Shown piece by piece: positions 23,458-37,195 of a stretch of DNA of 64,000 nucleotides; the first letter of the stretch is position 1, and the number at the start of each line of letters is the position of its first letter. Origin of the DNA: Helopsaltes ochotensis (taxonomy: Eukaryota > Chordata > Aves > Passeriformes > Locustellidae); NCBI GenBank assembly GCA_013400155.1, contig VXBM01000130.1, forward strand, positions 1,135,230 through 1,199,229, read 5' to 3'. Both the position numbers and the translations under genes were made by a program. Below the pieces are notes generated by a model, which was not told the DNA's origin, made no database searches, and saw only the letters and a list, made by a program, of their open reading frames with translations.

Positions 23458-26400
23458 AAAAGAGAAAGACAGAAAGATGAACAACACGGAGACAGAAAGG
23501 TGGGAAGGGATAAAGAGTGGGATGAAAAGGCCCCTAGACAAGACAGACAAAGTAAGTAGCAAAGAGAAATGAAATTACCTTATTTCCAAATTTTACCCTC
23601 TAAGAAAAAGAAAAGATTTCCTATATAAGTCAGGATGCCTTGATCTAAAACATGAGCTTATGGTTGTATGTATTTAGAGTACCTATAGAATTTTCTATGC
23701 AGGAGCACAGGCAAGCATCACAGTGTCTTGGAAAACTACCAGTCTCTCAGGTGATAAATGAAAGTATTAGTAGTTGCTTCAGGAGAGCTCAGTTCATAGG
23801 TAATAACTGAGTACACACTTTTAATATGGCGTAATCATTACATTTTGGGAAGGCCAGTGAATGAAAAATTCTCTGCAAAGAAAATATACCCCTTAATTAA
23901 ACTCTCCAACCAACATGAGATCCCTCTTATAATGGACAGATGCACCCCAGCTCAAGATCATTTGCAATTATCCTGCATGTTAACAGGAGAGAATTAGCAC
24001 AAGGAAGCTTTATTCTTCCGCAGAATAAATGAATTCTGAAAATAACACTATGGAAAACCAAACATTTTGGATTTTTTTTTTTTAAGATTTGTTTAGGGGT
24101 AGGAATTAAACTGTGCTATTTGGCACTTCCTTTATATCAGCTTTACCAAAGTTATTATTCAGAATATTACTAAACCACGCAAAGTTTAGGAAATCCCTAA
24201 TAAATAGTTATTTAAATAGAGTTATATAAATAGAGAAAGCACAGATGCTGGTAAAATTACTGAAGAACAGCATCTGTCATGAAAGTAATTCCTAATAGTG
24301 AGATTATCCTTTTTTCCCCCTTATATAAAGCAAAATATTATGACCATATGAAATACTGTCAAGGTGCACACACTTTGTGTCGTAAGGTGTCTACATTTCA
24401 ATAAGAATATGTCTGAATTTCAATGAGCTTTCAGAAAATTAAGAAAGGGATATTTATTTGCACATTTTCATGTTTTACAATTGTTATTGTTGTGGGGGAT
24501 ATATAGCAGAACTCTTTATATTTTCACAAAAATTTATTAGCTCTACAATGAGGCCTAGGTTTGGAAACTGTATGTTATACATCATGCTTACTTAAGCATT
24601 GCCAGTGCTCCTTGAAGAAATTTTTTCCAAGAAAGTTGGTTGTCTTTAAAGAAGCAATTGTGCTACTCCGACTATACAATTCATTGTCATTTCAGAACAA
24701 TTTGAAATATATTGCCATAAAATGAAGGACTGATGCTAACATTAGGATTTGACCCCATATATAGATATAGCAATATAGCAATAATTAAAAAAAAATTTGA
24801 ACAGCCATATTTAAAAAAAAAAAAAAACTCCTGAAATTAGTAAATGGCATGTTTTGATGACAAAGTGATCTATTTGACAAATATAACCCACTTGTTGCAT
24901 AGCTTTTTGTTCTTTATGCTTGTTTCCATACACTTAAATACTTGCTGCTATTGGATAAGTTTTAATTTTGCCTCTTCTTTTCCTGAATAGCAGGAAAGAA
25001 GATTAGACGAAATGTCTGGAAAAGAGAACTGTAGAAAATGAGGAAAAATGTTATTTTCTTATTGAGAAGAGTAACATTTATCAAAACATGCAGGCCTTGT
25101 TCTGCTTTCAATAGCTGTAAGGGATACCTAATAGTAAATTACCACCATTATTCAACTTTCTTTCCAACCCCAAGATTTCTTAATTCAATATGAACACAAT
25201 AGACAAAGTGCTTGCTGGTTGTTCAATATAATCCCTTCCATTTGTACACCTCCTCTCCAAACTTTCCTCAATGATTGTTTGCGTAGGGTACAAGCGGACC
25301 TGGTGGCATAACCTCTTGCAAGATGGGCATTGATTTGCTTCAAACCTTGATAAACACTGAAATTAGAGAGAAAAAGGCTTAGCAGATAGATGAAGCTTTG
25401 CTGAGCAAAGGGAGACAAGAATTATGAATATATATGAAATTGAGCTATAGTATCAACATTGTCAGAAAACAGAGTGAGAGACCCATTAAAATCTCTCCGA
25501 ATCATAAAAAAGATCCGGTAAGCACATGATGTGATATGAATATGAAATAGGGACCTGCTTGTCTATACAGAGAGCCTCTTTTTGATCCATTACTGCCTGA
25601 ACAGTTTGAAGGTTTTTTTTCCCCGTGCACATGCTCTCCACATAAACCTCTCTGGGTGCCAGGCCAACATCAGGAATACTATCTGAATGCAAAGTCCAGT
25701 GGAGCTGATGTGCCTTGAGCAGAGCAGGCTAAAATAAGAGAAAAAATATCTCTGTAGCAGCAGTGCATTTCACAAAGCACCCCTTGCTTCTGTTCCCTAC
25801 AAACACTTTTTGATTTATATTAAAATCAAGCAAGATGTATGGAAAGCAGATAACTGTGATGTTGATATTGTTATTATTACGAAGATATTTACTGGTGCTC
25901 GATTTTTAGTTCAATGGAAATAAGAGATAATGTCGATGAAAATCTGTGAATTATAGTAAATTTTCATGTATAGCCATAAAAGGTACCTGTTTTCTTAAAC
26001 AATTTTACTTGAGGAATAAAACATAGCTCTTGAATATTCTGACCCCTAAGCAGTGAAAGCAAAACACTTTCGTGCTTGTGAAGCATCACACTGTACATCT
26101 TGCCATTTTTGTATTTGTCCTTAGGCATCACTATAGCCAGTGTTAGAGACAAGATGTTGTGTTAGATGTGCATTTGTTCTGATTCAATACTGATGTATGT
26201 CCTTATGTCATTTTGACATTCCTAACTTTGAACATCTGAAATATGAAAAAGCAGAGGAAAATTTTCAGAGGAATGTAAAGAACGTTTCCTTTGCTTTTTG
26301 ACCTACCTTACCAACACGTTTTTTTGTATTTTTTTTTTCTAAAATGCAAAATGATGATCTATTTTTGTGATTCTTACAGCATATTTTTTCTGCCAACTAT

Positions 26401-29400
26401 ATTTCCTACATCCTGGTGGTATACAGAAAAAAAAAAGAGCTATTTTTCACTAAACCAATTTATTTGTTCATAAATTATTACTTGTATTTATTTCTTAATA
26501 CAATAGTAATTATTTTTTCAGGCGGTTTATACATTGTTGTAGTTCTACAGCCTTCATTAGACATAATAGAAATGAGCTAAGGCCCTAAGGTTTGATTTTA
26601 TCTCCAGCATAACATGTAGTTTTAGATAATTTTATATAGTGTGTGGGTGGTTTTAGTTCTATATAAAAATAGACATCACATATCCTTTTTCCTTAAAAAT
26701 AATATTTTGTATATTCTTCCAGCTCTAAGACAGAGAATTCTGAATTTCTCCTGAGGTCCTTATATAGGTCCCAGTGCAGAAATCTCAGTTACTGTCAAGT
26801 AGCATTAGCATAAAAATGGAAAGTTTCCAATGCAAACTACTTTTTGGCAGATGATTAGTGGACAAGGTGAAGGCAATGGCAATTTTTTTTTCAGTTAGGG
26901 ATATAGTCATCAAAATTTCATCTCCCACACATTTTTATTGATAACATTTTACCATTACACTGAGTCAGTAAGCACAACCAATATGTACTTCTTAATAGCC
27001 TGGAAATTCTGTTGCAAACAAGAAAGTTTTCACTTTAAAAAAAACTCTCCCACCTCAAACTAGCCAATCAACATTCTGTGTACATAGAAACTCCATTTTT
27101 AAACTTTCAAGAAGCAAAACAGTGTCTGGTTACTTTTCTCCCACTTCCTTCTGTCTGTTTATCCTACCTTAAGCACCTTTGCTCTTGCACAGCTCCATCT
27201 AAGACTGTTTGTCTTGCTGTGCTTTCTATAGTAACCACCCACATTACTCCTTTAAGGATTTATGTTCTTTCGTATTTATCAGGCAAGGAAAACTCATAAG
27301 ATTTGAGAACATGGTGGAAAAATTGAGAGATCTGAGCTTGCTGCTCACGAGGAATTTGGTTAGGCTTGCACAATGTGTCACTCCCATTACTGAGGCCTGA
27401 CAAGTTATAGGCAACTGCTTTGACAATATGTCTTTTTCTTCTTTACCTCATGTGCACTTAATTTCCAGGAATCTTTAGTTCTCTGGTGTTCTGTGAAACC
27501 TTCTGCCTGTTGTGAGATTTCTAAAACACCCAGGGAATCTCAAATATCTCCTTACTATGCTGGATACGAAGCAGAAATGATCATACTCTTCTGTCAATAA
27601 TAGATAGTTCTGCAAAATCTCAAAAAAAAAAAGATTATAAAATCAGTTGCTGATTCATCCTTCTCTTGCCCTTGAAACTGTATTTGCTAAAAAAATCACA
27701 TTGCAGAAATGATGAAATATTAATCTAGTCCTTTACTGTACTCAGTTTCATCTGTGTAGCTGTGAGGCTTCTGGGCAGGATGATATTCTGTCTGGCAGGG
27801 GTTTCATCGACAGATGCTGGTAGCCAAGTGCTTGAGAGCATGAGGGAAATGGAGGGAAAGAGATGGGGGGAAAACACAGCTGCCAGTAGGGCTCACATGG
27901 CTGACACAAGTGATTCCGCAGGCACTAACACACCCAGTGTAGTGCATGGCCCCTGATTCTTCTGGACACAAGCTGAGAGGGGCACAAAGACAGGTCTGAC
28001 ATCATATCTTGGTTCATGTCCCTGTCCAGCTGTCAGATCCTCAAGGGGGTTCTTTTGGGAACAGTTGGGCCAGAGATAACTGTTCTGACTCTTTCCTGGT
28101 CCCTTCTGTGGGAAGTTCCAGGTCATAAGCAAAACTTCGTGTGTAGCACAAGACATGAGGTGAAGTTGCCTGAAGATGCTCCTGGGGACATTTAGGAAAC
28201 TGATAGCACCAGGGTAAGGCTAAATTTGAAAGCAAAGTCCTGCTCTCCTTCCACAAATTTGTGAGGGATTGCAAATATATAGATTTTATTCTTATATATT
28301 AAATAAAGCCCTATTCAACAGCAATGAAATGAGAAGTTGTAGAAATGAAACCTGTGATTACCCTAATCTAAACAGGGGACATTGTTTATATATTAACACC
28401 TTTCTTTATCTTAGTGCCAAAATCCAAAAAAGAAAGTGACAGAATAAAGAGATTAATTGAAGTTGCAGTATGAGACTTTGTTCACCTTTTCTTGTTCATA
28501 ATGTCTAAAAGACTGAAATCTTATTTATTTCACATACATATTTTTAGAAGCTCTTCTTTCATTGCTGCCAGAATCTTTCGCTGAAACTTGGCTTGGAAAA
28601 TGGAGTAACTGCTTTGCCAGCAAGCGGTCATAAATAATGCTTATACAGTGATGCTAGAACTCAGCAGATATTGTTATCGATTACATGATTGCCTTGTAAG
28701 AGTTCCAAATGCAGACAATCACAATTCCTTTATTAAACTGAGGTTACTCGAAGTTATCATTGCAATTAATTTCTATTTAAGATTTGTTACACAAGGAGAA
28801 CTAATAACTTCTCTGGCACATTTAAAAAATCACTAAACCCTTTATTGTTGTGCACCAATATTTTAAAAATAGCAACAATAAAGTGAATAGTCATTCCTGT
28901 AACAGAAACAATATTTTACAATACAGAATGATTAGAGAAAATTGATAGAGCAATTGTGTTTTCATAACACAAGGTAAATAGACACCACTGTTAACAGTGG
29001 CTCTGTCCTCCTTAGTCTTTCCAAAAATTGTCCAAGATTAAAATAATTTTCAAAGCATGTGTAAACGTGCTTTGGTTCTTCAAGAGTGACAGAGGTATTT
29101 ATGTTCTTCTCCTATGTAGGTTTTAACTACTTTTACCTAATGTTGAACTCCTCTGCATGCTGTTTGTAGATTTGATTCTAAGATAGTGAAAAAAGTGGCG
29201 AAGAGTTTTAGAGATGAGACAGAGAAATATTGCAGTGGGAATGCACACTGTGTGACTAATTGGTCTTACATGTGAGCTCTCTAAGGCATCGCTGTAATTA
29301 CACTAGAGATGAATCTCTGGATCTCCCCAAAGGGCTTCTTAGGCTTCCCATGAGAGAGGCAGCAGCCCACTGGCTTTTTGTCACATGGCCTGCCTCTGCA

Positions 29401-32400
29401 AAAAGTAATTTTGCACTGCTATCCAGACAAACATGTACTGTACATTGAATCCTAACTATTTAGAAATAATGAGGAAGCTCAGGGCCAATCTAGCAGTGCT
29501 GATATATGCAAAAGGTTAGTTTAAGAGCACTGATGCAACTGATAGACTTCTGAATGGTGTAAATTAGATTATATGCAATATATATTGCTATAAAGATTTG
29601 GAGAAAAACTAGATCTCAATCTGGAAAAGGAAGTGTTTTTGATAGACCTTATTCAGCTGTTCTTGGGAGCTTGTATGAAAGGGTAACACAACTGTTTTGT
29701 ATCAAGAGAGAACTAGACGTAATCTTAAATAAAAAAGAATAAATATGTCACTTGGATTTTTCTCTTGGCTCCATATTGCTCTCTTGGGTAATGCATTTCA
29801 CTTTTGTTGTTCCGCAAGGAATACCAAACAACAGAGGTCAGGATTTAAATTTGCCTAAATATTTTCAAAATGCCTTTCTATTTCAAAAAGGTTAAGTGTA
29901 TCAGAATACACGTGCTTATAAATGAATATATATTAGACAGGTCTTCTGTTTCTTCTGTCTTGTACCTTACATAGACAATCTGCAATTCTACTAAAAAAAA
30001 AGAACATTTTTATTAGCTCTTTAAATAGATTTTGTCACTGTTACTGAAAAAAATAAATGTAGTAGAGGTAATTAGACATTGAATAAAAAGCAGTAGCAAC
30101 ATATTTAGAAAGCATGCCAAAATATATTAATGCAATCTTTCCAGTGTAAATATGTGTGGAATAGCTACTGATTTATAAATGAAACTGTCAAAAATATGGT
30201 GTAGTTCTCACTGGCAACAATTATATTCCATCTAGCAGGGGGATGAATGTGATCATTAGCAATTAAATGCAACTCCCTGAACATAAAAATGAAATCCTGT
30301 TTGAAGGGATTGGCCAAGTGAAATGAATGACAAAATCCCAAGTGATTTCTGTTACCACCCAATGTGTTTCAGAACTAATAAGTGTCTGAAAAGCTGCATC
30401 CTTTTACCCCCATCCCCAGCTGCTTGGGGAGACATTTCACCTGAACAGCACAAGGGCAGCACTTCACAGAGGATGTCAAAGAAAAGGAAATAACCCCTGA
30501 AGTCTGCAAGAAAATATGCAAATGCATAGAAAGAGAACATAATAATAGATGTTTTTTAGCATGTGAGAAAAGAAATGGAGTAAGAATACCACGTATTTGA
30601 GCATGTGCATGCTGGGGTTCGACATGTGGCAGCTGCCAATTACCTCCATATCATGAAAGGGAATTTTTACCATTGTCAAAAAACAATCAGGTTCTTTCTA
30701 TCATCTTTGAGACATCCTGTTTTCATTCTCTTTTCTTCTGTACTCCTCTTTCTCTGTCTTTCATTTCTCTGCAGCTAAAGAAAGAGCTAGGAAATAAATA
30801 ATGTATGAGAAAAGGGAAAAAAAGGGAATTAGGGTTTATTTATAAGGAACAATAGCTTAATTCATGAAGAAATCTTTAAAATGCCTGAGTCTTGCAGCTG
30901 GTGGTGAGGGTAAAACCTTATCAGGGTTAGGCATAGAGCCAATATAATAAATACTCTAGAAGTGAACCATCAATAAAAGAGGATTTTAAGACTCAGACCC
31001 TTGGACTCAGACACTTGCTGGGCTTGCTTTTCTCCTTCAGGCAAGCTTCCCCTTTCCTCCGTTAGCCTGACTCTTCCAGTATCTCTAACCCACATAAATC
31101 CCTGCTCCAGCTCCCCACCTCTGGTGTGCTTTGAAGCTTCCACGTGGAGGATATCCTATTGACACTACACCAAAGGAGGATACACTATTGGCACTTACAT
31201 GGCCAAATGTTAGCCATGTGAGGCAGGCTGGTTCCCTTTCCTTTGGTGGTCACTTATGTAAAAGCAAAGAGCAAATGGGTGCGAAATCCGTGTGTTCAGC
31301 TGACACGCATTAAAGAGTGACGTACTGCAATATTTTGTGTGGCTCATGCAGATTTCCTTGCTCCATAAATTCAGTATTGCTTTATGAAATATGAATCCTA
31401 AGGGGTTGCCATCCCTTACAGCCACTGAACCCTTCCTCGATGGGAAATGACTCAACATGTGCATCTCACGCGTCAGGATATGCCAGGGCCAGGTGCCCAC
31501 CACACCCGAGCTTTTCCTCTCCACCCCCCACCAACAGCTCTATATTTATACAAACCGAGGGGGAATGGTGTCAAGAGTCAATTAGTGGGGAATTTCTAAA
31601 TGCAGAGTTACTTGTTGCCTAGCAGCAGCCCAGCAAGCTGGGCTTGACTGTGATTCATTTAACCCCTATCTAACCTGGGCTGAAAGATTATTTTTCATCA
31701 TCAACTTCCCATGTTTTCTCAGTCAGTCTGTCAGAATAAAATGCCTGGAATATTCTCTGCTGTTTCAAGGTGGGTCCTTGCCTCCATTCAGTTGATCAAA
31801 ATGTACAGGGCATAGAACTTGTGGTTCTTCATTTCAAAGAAATCTTGCAGAAGACTTTCCATTACACCAAGCCTCCTTTTTGGAAATAAGGAGTGGGACT
31901 GAAACTCTGTCTTCCAGAGCTGGGCACTGGCCATCCAGAGCATCTTGCAGTCACGGACTAGGATGGACATGGCTTCAGGAAGACAGGCAGAGTCTCACCA
32001 AGGCTCAGAAAACATTGAGTTATGCTTCTGCTGAAAATTCATGTCTCAGTCTCTGTTCTTCTTCCTTAATAATTAATTCAGCAGAGAGAAAAAGATTGTT
32101 CATTTGCATAACTAAATTTTTCAGTCACAGCAATCAGCCTATTAATAGAAACCCATCTATTTGTCTGTCTATCAACTTACATAAAACACTGTGTTGTCTT
32201 TTCAGACATGATATTTTGAAGGTCAGTAGCCCATAAACAACAGATTTAGAGGCAGAGAAATAGCTTGATGCTCAAATTCAGAATACACTAAACTAGACTC
32301 TATAAATAATATATATCAGCCATGGAGAATAAGTCTGTGCCTCACTTTTCAGCACTAATGAGGAAGAAGTCATAATGGATAGTCACAATAACATCAATAC

Positions 32401-34313
32401 CAAATGGGGAAAAATTGCGAGGAAATTTTTAAAAGCCACTGTATTATGGCTTTATAGTCAAATCAGTGCTGTTTAGTCAATGTACTAGGCTGCTAAAACA
32501 TTTTAGTAATCAATGCAATGGATTTGTGCCAAAAAGCCCAGATACATCATTTTTATTCACAAGATGTCTGGAGACAAACATCTCTTCAATTCTCTGTTAC
32601 CTTCACCCATATTAGGACTTCAAACAGAAATGTTTCCTGCATTGACTCAATTTTCAATTACAGTTTTAAATAGTCATCTGTTCTACTAGAATGTCCAAGC
32701 TTATTCCTAACGATGATTTAGTGACATAAAAAAAGTCTGAGCATTTCCTGTTAGAGGTCTGAAGAAATTTCCATACTATACAAATTACGCATTTTTTCAT
32801 TGTAAGCTTGTTTACTATCTTTCACAAGATGATATCTCCTCTTTCTTCATTTTCACCTCCAGCAATCTTATTTAGCTGCAGCTCTGCAGATCCGATCAAG
32901 AGATCGCGTCCTATTTGGTTCAAATACATGAAAGATTATGCTGAAAAGACGACATTCCACATAGGGAGGCACTTCCAAAAGCTACTCTGGAGTCTCCACA
33001 GAAGAGTAAACAAGATGAAACCAGGTCCTTCCTTATTCCTGCACATCACCACCTGTCTCCTCCTCCCTTCAAAGTCCAGAGCCAAGGATTTATTTGGGTC
33101 TTCGCTATGTTCAGCCTGGCTTACGCACAAGGTGACAGACAACAGCAAAACTAACAGGATATACACAGGAAGACAGGCCAAAGCCGGAGAGTTGAAATCT
33201 GAAATGTGTCAGGAACAAAGCCCTGCCTGAGGAATTCTTTTAGGGGAAATAAACACAATGCAAAAAAATATTGAAAAAAATGACTGCTGAACATGCCCTG
33301 AAGGCCTCTAATATGAATTTAAATTAATAAAGTCTGAAAAGCCTTTATGTAAAAAGCTTGATAAGATGACTGCCACTATTTAAGACCGTTTCTTTGGACA
33401 AGTAAAAAAAATTCACTCTTCCATGCCAGCAGGCTGAAGTCACATAGAAGTAAGAGAGTGAAAGAAGTTCAAAGGAAATGGGTACCGTATTTTTGCTACA
33501 GGCATGAGAAGACTTATTTAAACACGGGCACAGATACACGAAATAAATTTTTAAATCTCTATAATGACATTGATCAGTTCAAATTCCCACCAATGGGTAT
33601 AACTTTCAGCAGTGAAACAGAGACCATTGTTGCAGCAGTCTTTTGCTTTTGGTAATAAGGAATGAAACTCAGAAGCAGGAACGCATTTCTTGAACAAAAA
33701 TGGCATCACAATTTGGACACAGCAAAGTCTGGTGCTTAGTGAAGCAAGTGACCTAACTTGTCATATGCATAACTCATACCTATACCAAACAGAATGACAA
33801 AAGTGATTTAACAATCCAGGAATATATATTGAGCTCTTTTCAAAGGACATTTTTCTTGATGAATCATGATAGCACCTTGCCCTGTCGGATACTCTGAACA
33901 ATTAAATACTACTGCAACTTGAGCAGCGTTGTGAGAGCACTCAGGGGCTCAGTGTGATGCCAGCAGAAATCCCGGTATGGCAGCCTCTGGCTCTCACTGG
34001 GGAGTTTCTGAAAACCAGCAGTAATTAAAAAATGAAAACCCTCCCTGGTTTACTTCCCCAGGTACAGAATGAGAACAGCCACTGATACCAATTTGACAGG
34101 TTTATTTGCATTAGCTCACCGACATCAGTGTAGTGAAATCATAGCAATAGCTAAGAGAAACCTGTTTCTATTCAGTCTTTTTAAACAACATCTTTTAGAG
34201 AGGAATTCGAATAGTGAAATCTATTTCTAGCTGTTAACATGGAAACATCACTTCTGTCCTTTGCCCACATGGCTGAGGTAAGACACTTATATTGCTTCCA
34301 ACTTTCCCATAGA
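23458..34313. other. Unique non-coding DNA, about 10.9 kb
   Basis: No gene is supported. The first 70 bp continue the purine-rich flank. Short A or T runs occur near 24070 and 24820. Slightly GC-richer segments at 27750-28230 and 31010-31560 have short featureless frames on both strands. Segments at 28640-28830 and 31540-31750 have a mixed, motif-rich texture that could reflect conserved non-coding sequence, which cannot be judged from one genome. The 140-codon plus frame at 32808-33230 has no recognisable domain. No LINE or LTR was recognised. Confidence 0.5.
31614..31626. promoter_or_regulatory. RFX X-box-like site
   Basis: GTTGCCTAGCAGC contains a perfect left half-site GTTGCC and a right half-site that differs from RGYAAC at one base, with a one-base spacer. 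RFX-family factors bind such inverted half-sites. A chance match in 64 kb is quite possible. Confidence 0.2.
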
Positions 34314-34468
34314 CCAAGTGACTCAACTAATTTAATGTTCCAGTTTTTTCTTCCCTCCCCCATACAAAGGGGATAACACTACTTGCAAGAACATGGTTGC
34401 AAGGATTTATTCATTAATAACTGCATGTAGTTTGAAAACTTGGAAGTATTATACAAAAGGCAAAGTGC
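34314..34468 (+). mobile_element. MIR-like SINE remnant
   Basis: In plus orientation the order of blocks follows a MIR/CORE-SINE. They are CAAGTGACTCAAC, then a pyrimidine-rich CAGTTTTTTC stretch, GGGGATAACACTACTTGC, GTTGCAAGGATTTATTCATT, GTAGTTTGAAAACTTGGAAG and TATTATACAAAAGGCAAAG. The last blocks correspond to the remembered consensus features of a GTTGTGAGGATTAA core and a GGAAGG.GCTATATAAATGC end. The tRNA-like head with its A and B boxes is not recognisable upstream of 34314. This is the best preserved of the three MIR-like remnants in the window. Confidence 0.6.
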
Positions 34469-35067
34469 TACTTAATCCCACTTCATTGTTCACTCTGCTG
34501 CCACAACTTTCAGCAGCGTGCTCTCCATGCCTTAGTGTACCCCTGTGCTAAGCAAAGGAAGACACCTAGATTTTTCCCTACCCCAACAGAGACTTTTTAA
34601 TCCTCCATCCATAAATTTCCCCAGATTGTTTTGCACAATTTTCCTCGCAGATGGATTTCCTGCTTTTGAGTTACTCTCCACATTTCAGAAATATTTTGAA
34701 ACTGCAAACCCAAAGAGGCATTTCTAATTAGAATTATCATTTTTAACTTAAAAAAGAAAATCAGTTCCAACTTTCGCTAGTTCCCTGACTGTGTTGTATA
34801 TTTGTCTTTAAAATACATGATCTGATGAGTTTATTCTTGTTGATAGGAGTAGACATGTGGTTTTAAGTCTAATATGAGAATGAATTAATTTGTTTTTTTA
34901 GATGTCATTGGATTGAGTAGCAATTATTAAAGAAGTAAAATCTGTACTACCAATCTACAAATGTTGCCTAAGTTGGAGGCTTTATTTTATTTTTCCTATC
35001 ATGATGGCTATGTTGCTACACTAATACAGGTGATTGCAATAGATGTATTTTTGTTAGCCATAATAAG

Positions 35068-35093
35068 AATTATTATTATTTCTAATAATAATT
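35068..35093. repeat. 11-bp perfect inverted repeat, 4-nt loop
   Basis: AATTATTATTA at 35068-35078 pairs exactly with 35083-35093 around a TTTC loop. The arms consist of ATT/TAA triplets, so this may have arisen from simple-sequence slippage rather than selection. Confidence 0.8.
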
Positions 35094-35448
35094 AGAAAAT
35101 TAGATTGCCAGAAAAGATGAGAAGCTGGCAAAGAATGTTTTGTGCTGATGATATTCATTTTCATGTCTTTGCAAAATCTCTCCTATGGATTTGTATCTGC
35201 AGCACACAGTTTTTCTCCGTCAATATGTTTTTGATCTGAACGTGTGGAATTACACCCACTCTTTCTGAGTCATCTTTAAATCTAAACAGTATTAATTTCA
35301 GCTAACTTGAGGAGGACATGTGCTTATTAATGAAATGTAAGTGCTTGCACTAAGTAACAAGTTAGCAAGAAACTTCATTCTTTTCAAGAGCTCTGGATTC
35401 CTGGTAGGCATTTCCTGCATATTCAGTTAGCAATAAGATCTTTAATTA

Positions 35449-35460
35449 GCACTAGAGGGC
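35449..35460 (+). promoter_or_regulatory. CTCF-like core motif
   Basis: GCACTAGAGGGC matches the CTCF core CCASYAGRKGGC at 11 of 12 positions; only the first base differs. It lies directly after TTTAATTAG in unique sequence. CTCF sites mark insulators and loop anchors. Occupancy cannot be inferred from a single motif. Confidence 0.35.
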
Positions 35461-37034
35461 ATTGGAAAAGAAAATGTTGTGCACTGAGATGCAAATGCTT
35501 TTAGCAGTGAAAAGGAACAATTTCATACCAGCCTGCACAAACCAACAACAAGCTATTTTTTTTCTGATATTTACATTTTCAGTGAAGGCCTGAAATGTTA
35601 GCTACAGGATTACATTATTTATTTTCACTAATGTTTCACTAGCCTGGAGACTTGATCATCTTATTGGTAAAAGGAACAGTTGTATTTCACATTCACACAC
35701 CATTTTTCTTCCCCAAAGTACTTTTCACCTGTTAGCATTTTGGATCAGGAGTCAAATATTAAGGGTATTCTGATGAAATCAACCATCATTGCATTTGCTT
35801 TCCCTGCAGAAAAAAGGAGCTCTCAAAGGGTATGTTTCTGGCTTTCATACATAGTTTAACCCAGGAAGGAAGACAAGAATAGAACAGAATAAAGTTTAAA
35901 GATCCGTTGAGTATACTTGGTAAGGAGGGTCCGTATTGTGTAAGCTTAGATGTATATTTGTCCTAATTAATGAGGTCAGGGCAAACATCATGAGATTTCT
36001 GCTCAACAGGTTAAAGTTTGGAGGAGTTGCCCGAACAAGAAGATAATTTTTGCTCCTGGCGACCTTATAGGACTGTGACTCAAGAGTGTGTGGAGGCTAA
36101 GGGCAAGTTTTTCTCCAGGACTGTATGAATATTCTTCCATTTTATAATCAGATATTTGCAGCATTGATACTGCAAGACTTGGTCCTGCAGGGCAAACACA
36201 GGCCCTGCTACTACTGACTACACTGACCATGCAGCATCTCCAGCACCTCACAGAAGTGACCTGCAAATTGGGCTGACAGCAGAAAGATGTGACAATGCAT
36301 CTAGGTATAAAAATCAAATGGGAAAATAACTTGAAATAGATTATGATCAATATGGGTTCTAATGCAGGTATGAAGTTGATACTCAGCTGAGTGGCTTTTC
36401 CACATCTCTACTATTCATATTACAGTTTCATACTGCTGCATCCTTCTTATAAAGTACATCAAGAAACTCTAGTAAAAATGTGATAAAATGTTTGAACTCT
36501 CAAGTTCTTAGTTTTTAAAATTTATCTTTATATCCCTGAGAGACAGTGTCTACAGCTGTCTCTTTTCACATTTTTGTAAGGGTTTTTACAAAATGAAAAT
36601 TTGAGTCATAAGTAATTGTTTTTAGATAGTGGGTAGTTAAAATGCTTTAAAAGTAAAGTTAAGATTGTTTAAAGTGAAATGAAAAGGGTTTTGAGAATTT
36701 AGAGTTAATTTCATTTAGTTTTGAGTTAGAGTTTTATTTGTCTGATTCAGTGACATGAATGAAATTTTACTTCAGATCTCCAGCTGAACCAGAAAGATTT
36801 CCAGGAGAGTTAGTGACTCAGAGGATACATCTACATAAATAATTTGGTTTAACACCCAAAAAAGCTTTAAAAATTAATTTCCATCTGGTCATGATATATC
36901 CTGGAAGTAGGTTACAGAGTGTGCAAGTGGGAAGCAAGTTATCTATTAGAGGATTAATGAATCATATGGTAATAATGCATAACAGCACTTAAGTAGTAAT
37001 AAAATTTGCAAACACCTCACATATTTTTAGTTTC

Positions 37035-37195
37035 TATCATAACACTTACAGAGAGTAAATGTGGGTTGAATACCACTTCCACCTTACAGGATGGAAGAGC
37101 AAGAGACAAAGACTCTGGTAGTTTGTCAGACAGTAAAATTGCAGTAAAAACTCAGTCTTCTCACACATTCTAACCATAACTGCTCGCACTGCAAT
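37035..37195 (-). mobile_element. MIR-like SINE remnant
   Basis: The plus strand resembles the reverse complement of a MIR-type SINE. It shows ACTTCCACCTTACAGGATGG (equivalent to the CCCCATTTTACAGATGG block), GAGCAAGAGACAAAG, then CTCAGTCTTCTCACACATTC, and CTAACCATAACTGC. The last corresponds to the TAACCACTA block near the tRNA-like head. Divergence is high and bounds are approximate. It lies about 2.6 kb from the MIR-like remnant at 34314-34468 and in the opposite orientation. Confidence 0.42.

Larger units (their letters stand above)
34469..37034. other. Unique non-coding DNA between two MIR-like remnants
   Basis: No gene. It contains the inverted repeat at 35068-35093 and the CTCF-like site at 35449-35460. 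The stretch around 35280-35700 is rich in homeodomain-type TAATTA/TTAATTAG motifs and free of recognised repeats. Confidence 0.5.

Noticed and set aside
23021..23559. Long frames on both strands with Arg/Gly/Glu or Leu/Ser/Pro repeats
   Set aside because: They are produced by the five-base repeat, which stays open in every frame it lacks a stop in; there is no non-repeat protein sequence.
32808..33230. 140-codon plus-strand frame
   Set aside because: No recognisable motif, and an overlapping minus-strand frame looks equally open.
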